In this document: positions 62,037 to 64,000 of the stretch, piece by piece | How the letters are laid out: the number at the start of each line of letters is the position of its first letter | Numbering within the stretch: position 1 is the stretch's first letter | Source of the DNA: Sodaliphilus pleomorphus | GTDB lineage: Bacteria > Bacteroidota > Bacteroidia > Bacteroidales > Muribaculaceae | Direction of reading: 5' to 3' | DNA: 64,000 nt | Assembly: GCF_009676955.1 (NCBI RefSeq) | Contig: NZ_CP045696.1 | Span: 3,167,501 to 3,231,500, forward strand | Translations under genes and position numbers: made by a program | The notes under the pieces: generated by a model | What the model was told of the DNA's origin: nothing | Databases searched by the model: none | The model's input: the letters and a program-made list of their open reading frames with translations, nothing else

Positions 62037-63596
62037 CTACTCATCTTGAGTCTGGTACAGGCTGTCTTCAAATGCCGACAGTGCGGCTTTGGCTCCTTCG
62101 CCCATGGCAATCATGATTTGCTTGAACGGCGTTGTTGTGACATCGCCTGCGGCATACACGCCCTGCATCGATGTGTGGTTGCGGTCGTCGACAACGATCT
62201 CCCCGTGTGGTGTCATCTCGATTTTGCCTTTAAACAAATCGCTGTTGGGCTTTAGCCCTATCTGTACAAACACACCGTCGAGTGCCATGTGCTGCTCATT
62301 TCCGCTCTTGAGGTCGCGCACGTCGATGCCAGTCAACTTGCTGCCATCGCCGGTGAGCCCTATGGTTTGACAGTGGGTGATGATGTCAACGTTGGGCATG
62401 TTCTGCAGTTTTTGCTGCAACACGTCATCGGCTTTAAGCTTGTCGCTAAATTCCACGAGGGTCACGTGCTTGCAAGTGCCGGCCAGGTCGATTGCCGCCT
62501 CGGCGCCACTGTTGCCGCCCCCAATCACGGCTACATTTTTCCCTTTATAGAAGGGACCGTCGCAGTGTGGGCAGAAGTGTATGCCGTGGCCTATATACTT
62601 GTCCTCGTCGGGCAGGCCCAGACGTCGCCATCCTGCTCCCGTTGCAATGATTACTTTGGGTGCCAGAATGGTCTCGCCGCCACGTGTCTCCACTCGCTTC
62701 AATTTTCCTGTGAGGTCGACGTGGGCGACACGTCGGTTGTTAAAAACAGCTATGTTGTATTCAGCAAGATGTGTGGCCAGGTCGGCAGCCAGCTGTGAGC
62801 CGGTTGTCTTAGCCACCGAGATTACATTTTCAATGCCGGTGGTATCATTCACCTGGCCGCCTATGCGTTGGGCCACGAGGGCCACATTTTGCCCCTTGCG
62901 CGCTGCATAGATGGCTGCGGCCACACCTGCCGGTCCTGCACCGAGCACAATAAGGTCGGCGGCGTGCTGGTTGGCAGTGCCGGGAGCTTGAGAGGCAACT
63001 CCCATGTGCTCTTCGATTTCATCCAGCAGTTCACCCAGGGTGCCGCGGCCCACGTGCAGCAAGTCGCCATTGATGTAGACCGAGGGCACTGCCTGGATGT
63101 TGAGCTTCTCGATTTCATCCTGGTGTAGGGCGCCGTCGACGGTCTCGTTGCTGATAGCGGGATTGAGCAGCGCCATCACATTGAGAGCCTGCACCACGTC
63201 GGGGCAGTTGGTGCATGTGAGCGAGACGTAGGTCTTGAGTTGCATGTCGCCTTGTAGAGCCTTAATGCGCCGGGTGAGTGCGGCATCGGGCAGGTTGCGG
63301 CCCTGGCCGTCGCCATTGAGCAGCGCCAGCAGCAACGAGGTGAACTCATGTCCGTTTGGTATGCCGCTGAATGAAATGCCAGTGTCCTTGCCGTTGCGTG
63401 CAATCGAGAACTTGAAGTTTCTCCCCTCTCGATATTGCACCGTGATGAGTTTACTGCACGAGGCTACGTCTTCAACAAAATTGCAATAACTTGTCGTTTT
63501 CTCGTCGTTAAGGTTGCGCTCTACAACAAAAGTAAAGGTGGTGCTGAGCTTGGCCAGCACCCCTTTTACCTGATTTAGTACTTGTGGTTCGATCAT
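62037..63596 (-). CDS. ahpF: Alkyl hydroperoxide reductase subunit F
   Basis: A 519-residue flavoprotein that passes electrons from NADH to AhpC for peroxide reduction. The N-terminal double-thioredoxin domain has its redox pair at Cys128 and Cys131 (SLTCTNCPD). The FAD loop GAGPAGVAAAIYAARKG begins near residue 218. The thioredoxin-reductase disulfide is Cys342 and Cys345 in HFCPHCDGPF, and the NADH loop is IGGGNSGAEAA. All redox centres are intact. It lies nine bases after ahpC on the same strand, the usual order. Such operons are commonly controlled by OxyR, but the promoter is outside the window. Confidence 0.97.
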   Translation of the reverse strand: MIEPQVLNQVKGVLAKLSTTFTFVVERNLNDEKTTSYCNFVEDVASCSKLITVQYREGRNFKFSIARNGKDTGISFSGIPNGHEFTSLLLALLNGDGQGRNLPDAALTRRIKALQGDMQLKTYVSLTCTNCPDVVQALNVMALLNPAISNETVDGALHQDEIEKLNIQAVPSVYINGDLLHVGRGTLGELLDEIEEHMGVASQAPGTANQHAADLIVLGAGPAGVAAAIYAARKGQNVALVAQRIGGQVNDTTGIENVISVAKTTGSQLAADLATHLAEYNIAVFNNRRVAHVDLTGKLKRVETRGGETILAPKVIIATGAGWRRLGLPDEDKYIGHGIHFCPHCDGPFYKGKNVAVIGGGNSGAEAAIDLAGTCKHVTLVEFSDKLKADDVLQQKLQNMPNVDIITHCQTIGLTGDGSKLTGIDVRDLKSGNEQHMALDGVFVQIGLKPNSDLFKGKIEMTPHGEIVVDDRNHTSMQGVYAAGDVTTTPFKQIMIAMGEGAKAALSAFEDSLYQTQDE

Positions 63597-63605
63597 ATCT
63601 CTTCT

Positions 63606-64000
63606 TTAGAGTTTTCCCACGAGGTCGATACTTGGTTTGAGGGTCTCATTTCCTTCCTGCCACTTTGCCGGGCACACCTCGCCATTGTGGCTGGCCACAT
63701 ACAAGGCAGCGCGCACTTTGCGCACCAGCTCATCGGCATTGCGGCCGATGCTGTTGTCCTGGATCTCGGCCAGTTTCACAAGTCCTTCGGGATTAACCAG
63801 GAATGAGCCCCGGTAGGCTACGCCCTCATCCTCCTTGTAGACGCCGAAGCCTCGAGACAGCACTGCCAGTGGGTCGGCGAGCATGGCATATTGCAGCTTG
63901 CCTATGCGGTCGGAAGTGTCGTGCCAGGCTTTGTGCACAAAGTGGCTGTCGGTGCTCACGCTGAACACTTCTACTCCCATGCCCTTCAGTTCGTCATACT
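63606..64000 (-). CDS. ahpC: Alkyl hydroperoxide reductase subunit C, 5' end beyond window
   Basis: The C-terminal 131 codons of a typical 2-Cys peroxiredoxin, reading in from base 64000 without a start (YDELKGMGVEVFSVSTDSHF). The family block HKAWHDTSDRIGKLQYAMLAD and GVAYRGSFLVNPEG are present, and the resolving Cys is in GEVCPAKWQEG near the end. The peroxidatic Cys lies in the missing N-terminal part. It should use AhpF, encoded nine bases downstream, to reduce hydrogen peroxide and organic peroxides. Confidence 0.96.
   Translation of the reverse strand, partial: YDELKGMGVEVFSVSTDSHFVHKAWHDTSDRIGKLQYAMLADPLAVLSRGFGVYKEDEGVAYRGSFLVNPEGLVKLAEIQDNSIGRNADELVRKVRAALYVASHNGEVCPAKWQEGNETLKPSIDLVGKL

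Overview
This 64 kb window is chromosomal DNA from a Bacteroidales bacterium, a gut-type lineage probably close to Muribaculaceae or Prevotellaceae. The family is inferred; the order is well supported. Evidence for the order: promoters of the Bacteroidetes type (TTG/TTTG, about 20 bases, then TAnnTTTG), a serine palmitoyltransferase, split glycine decarboxylase GcvPA/GcvPB, the 50-codon DUF4295 gene after rpmB-rpmG, an M49 dipeptidyl peptidase III, DUF4421, and a large secreted protein with a C-terminus like a type IX sorting tail. Most of the window is GC-rich. No tRNA, rRNA, CRISPR array or insertion sequence was seen.

Layout, left to right. 1-471: N-terminal part of an AT-rich secreted protein cut by the window edge. 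772-6788: a leftward dxr - rseP - rlmI - dipeptidyl peptidase III run. 7049-10195: a 1048-residue secreted protein. 10494-11843: a tiny lipoprotein, a LUD-domain protein and a small exported protein. 11848-16083: leftward lipoprotein - metallo-beta-lactamase-fold hydrolase - mutS2. 16163-22705: an AT-rich, tightly overlapping five-gene operon (LanC-like protein, galactosyltransferase-like protein, GT51 transglycosylase/T7-lysozyme-like amidase fusion, C39-peptidase ABC exporter, GT2 glycosyltransferase). 22829-25135: a TonB-receptor-like outer-membrane protein, whose start overlaps the decayed 3' end of a radical-SAM/SPASM peptide maturase (25122-25304). 25603-31480: the complete glycine cleavage system (gcvT-gcvH-gcvPA-gcvPB-lpdA), followed by an LplA-LipA fusion at 31600-33444 that could supply its lipoate.

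33552-43377 holds an acyltransferase, a proline iminopeptidase, a DUF389 membrane protein bracketed by a 274-bp direct repeat of the iminopeptidase 3' end, a TIGR04076 protein, an S9 peptidase, a META-domain protein, a pRiA4b ORF-3-like protein and serine palmitoyltransferase. 43745-60857 runs rightward: GH2 beta-galactosidase; metX-hom (methionine/threonine branch); nadE - TamB-like - DUF4421; tsaD - M48 protease - cinA. 60942-61203 is a probable structured RNA or leader in front of rpmB-rpmG-DUF4295. The window closes with ahpF and a 5'-truncated ahpC, both leftward.

The most unusual region is 16163-25440. It looks like a horizontally acquired ribosomal-peptide or peptide-export locus. It combines a LanC-like protein, two sugar transferases, a leader-peptide-cleaving exporter, and one polypeptide that carries both a peptidoglycan polymerase and a peptidoglycan amidase with every catalytic position of T7 lysozyme preserved. 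Its peptide maturase appears to have decayed, and no precursor peptide could be identified.
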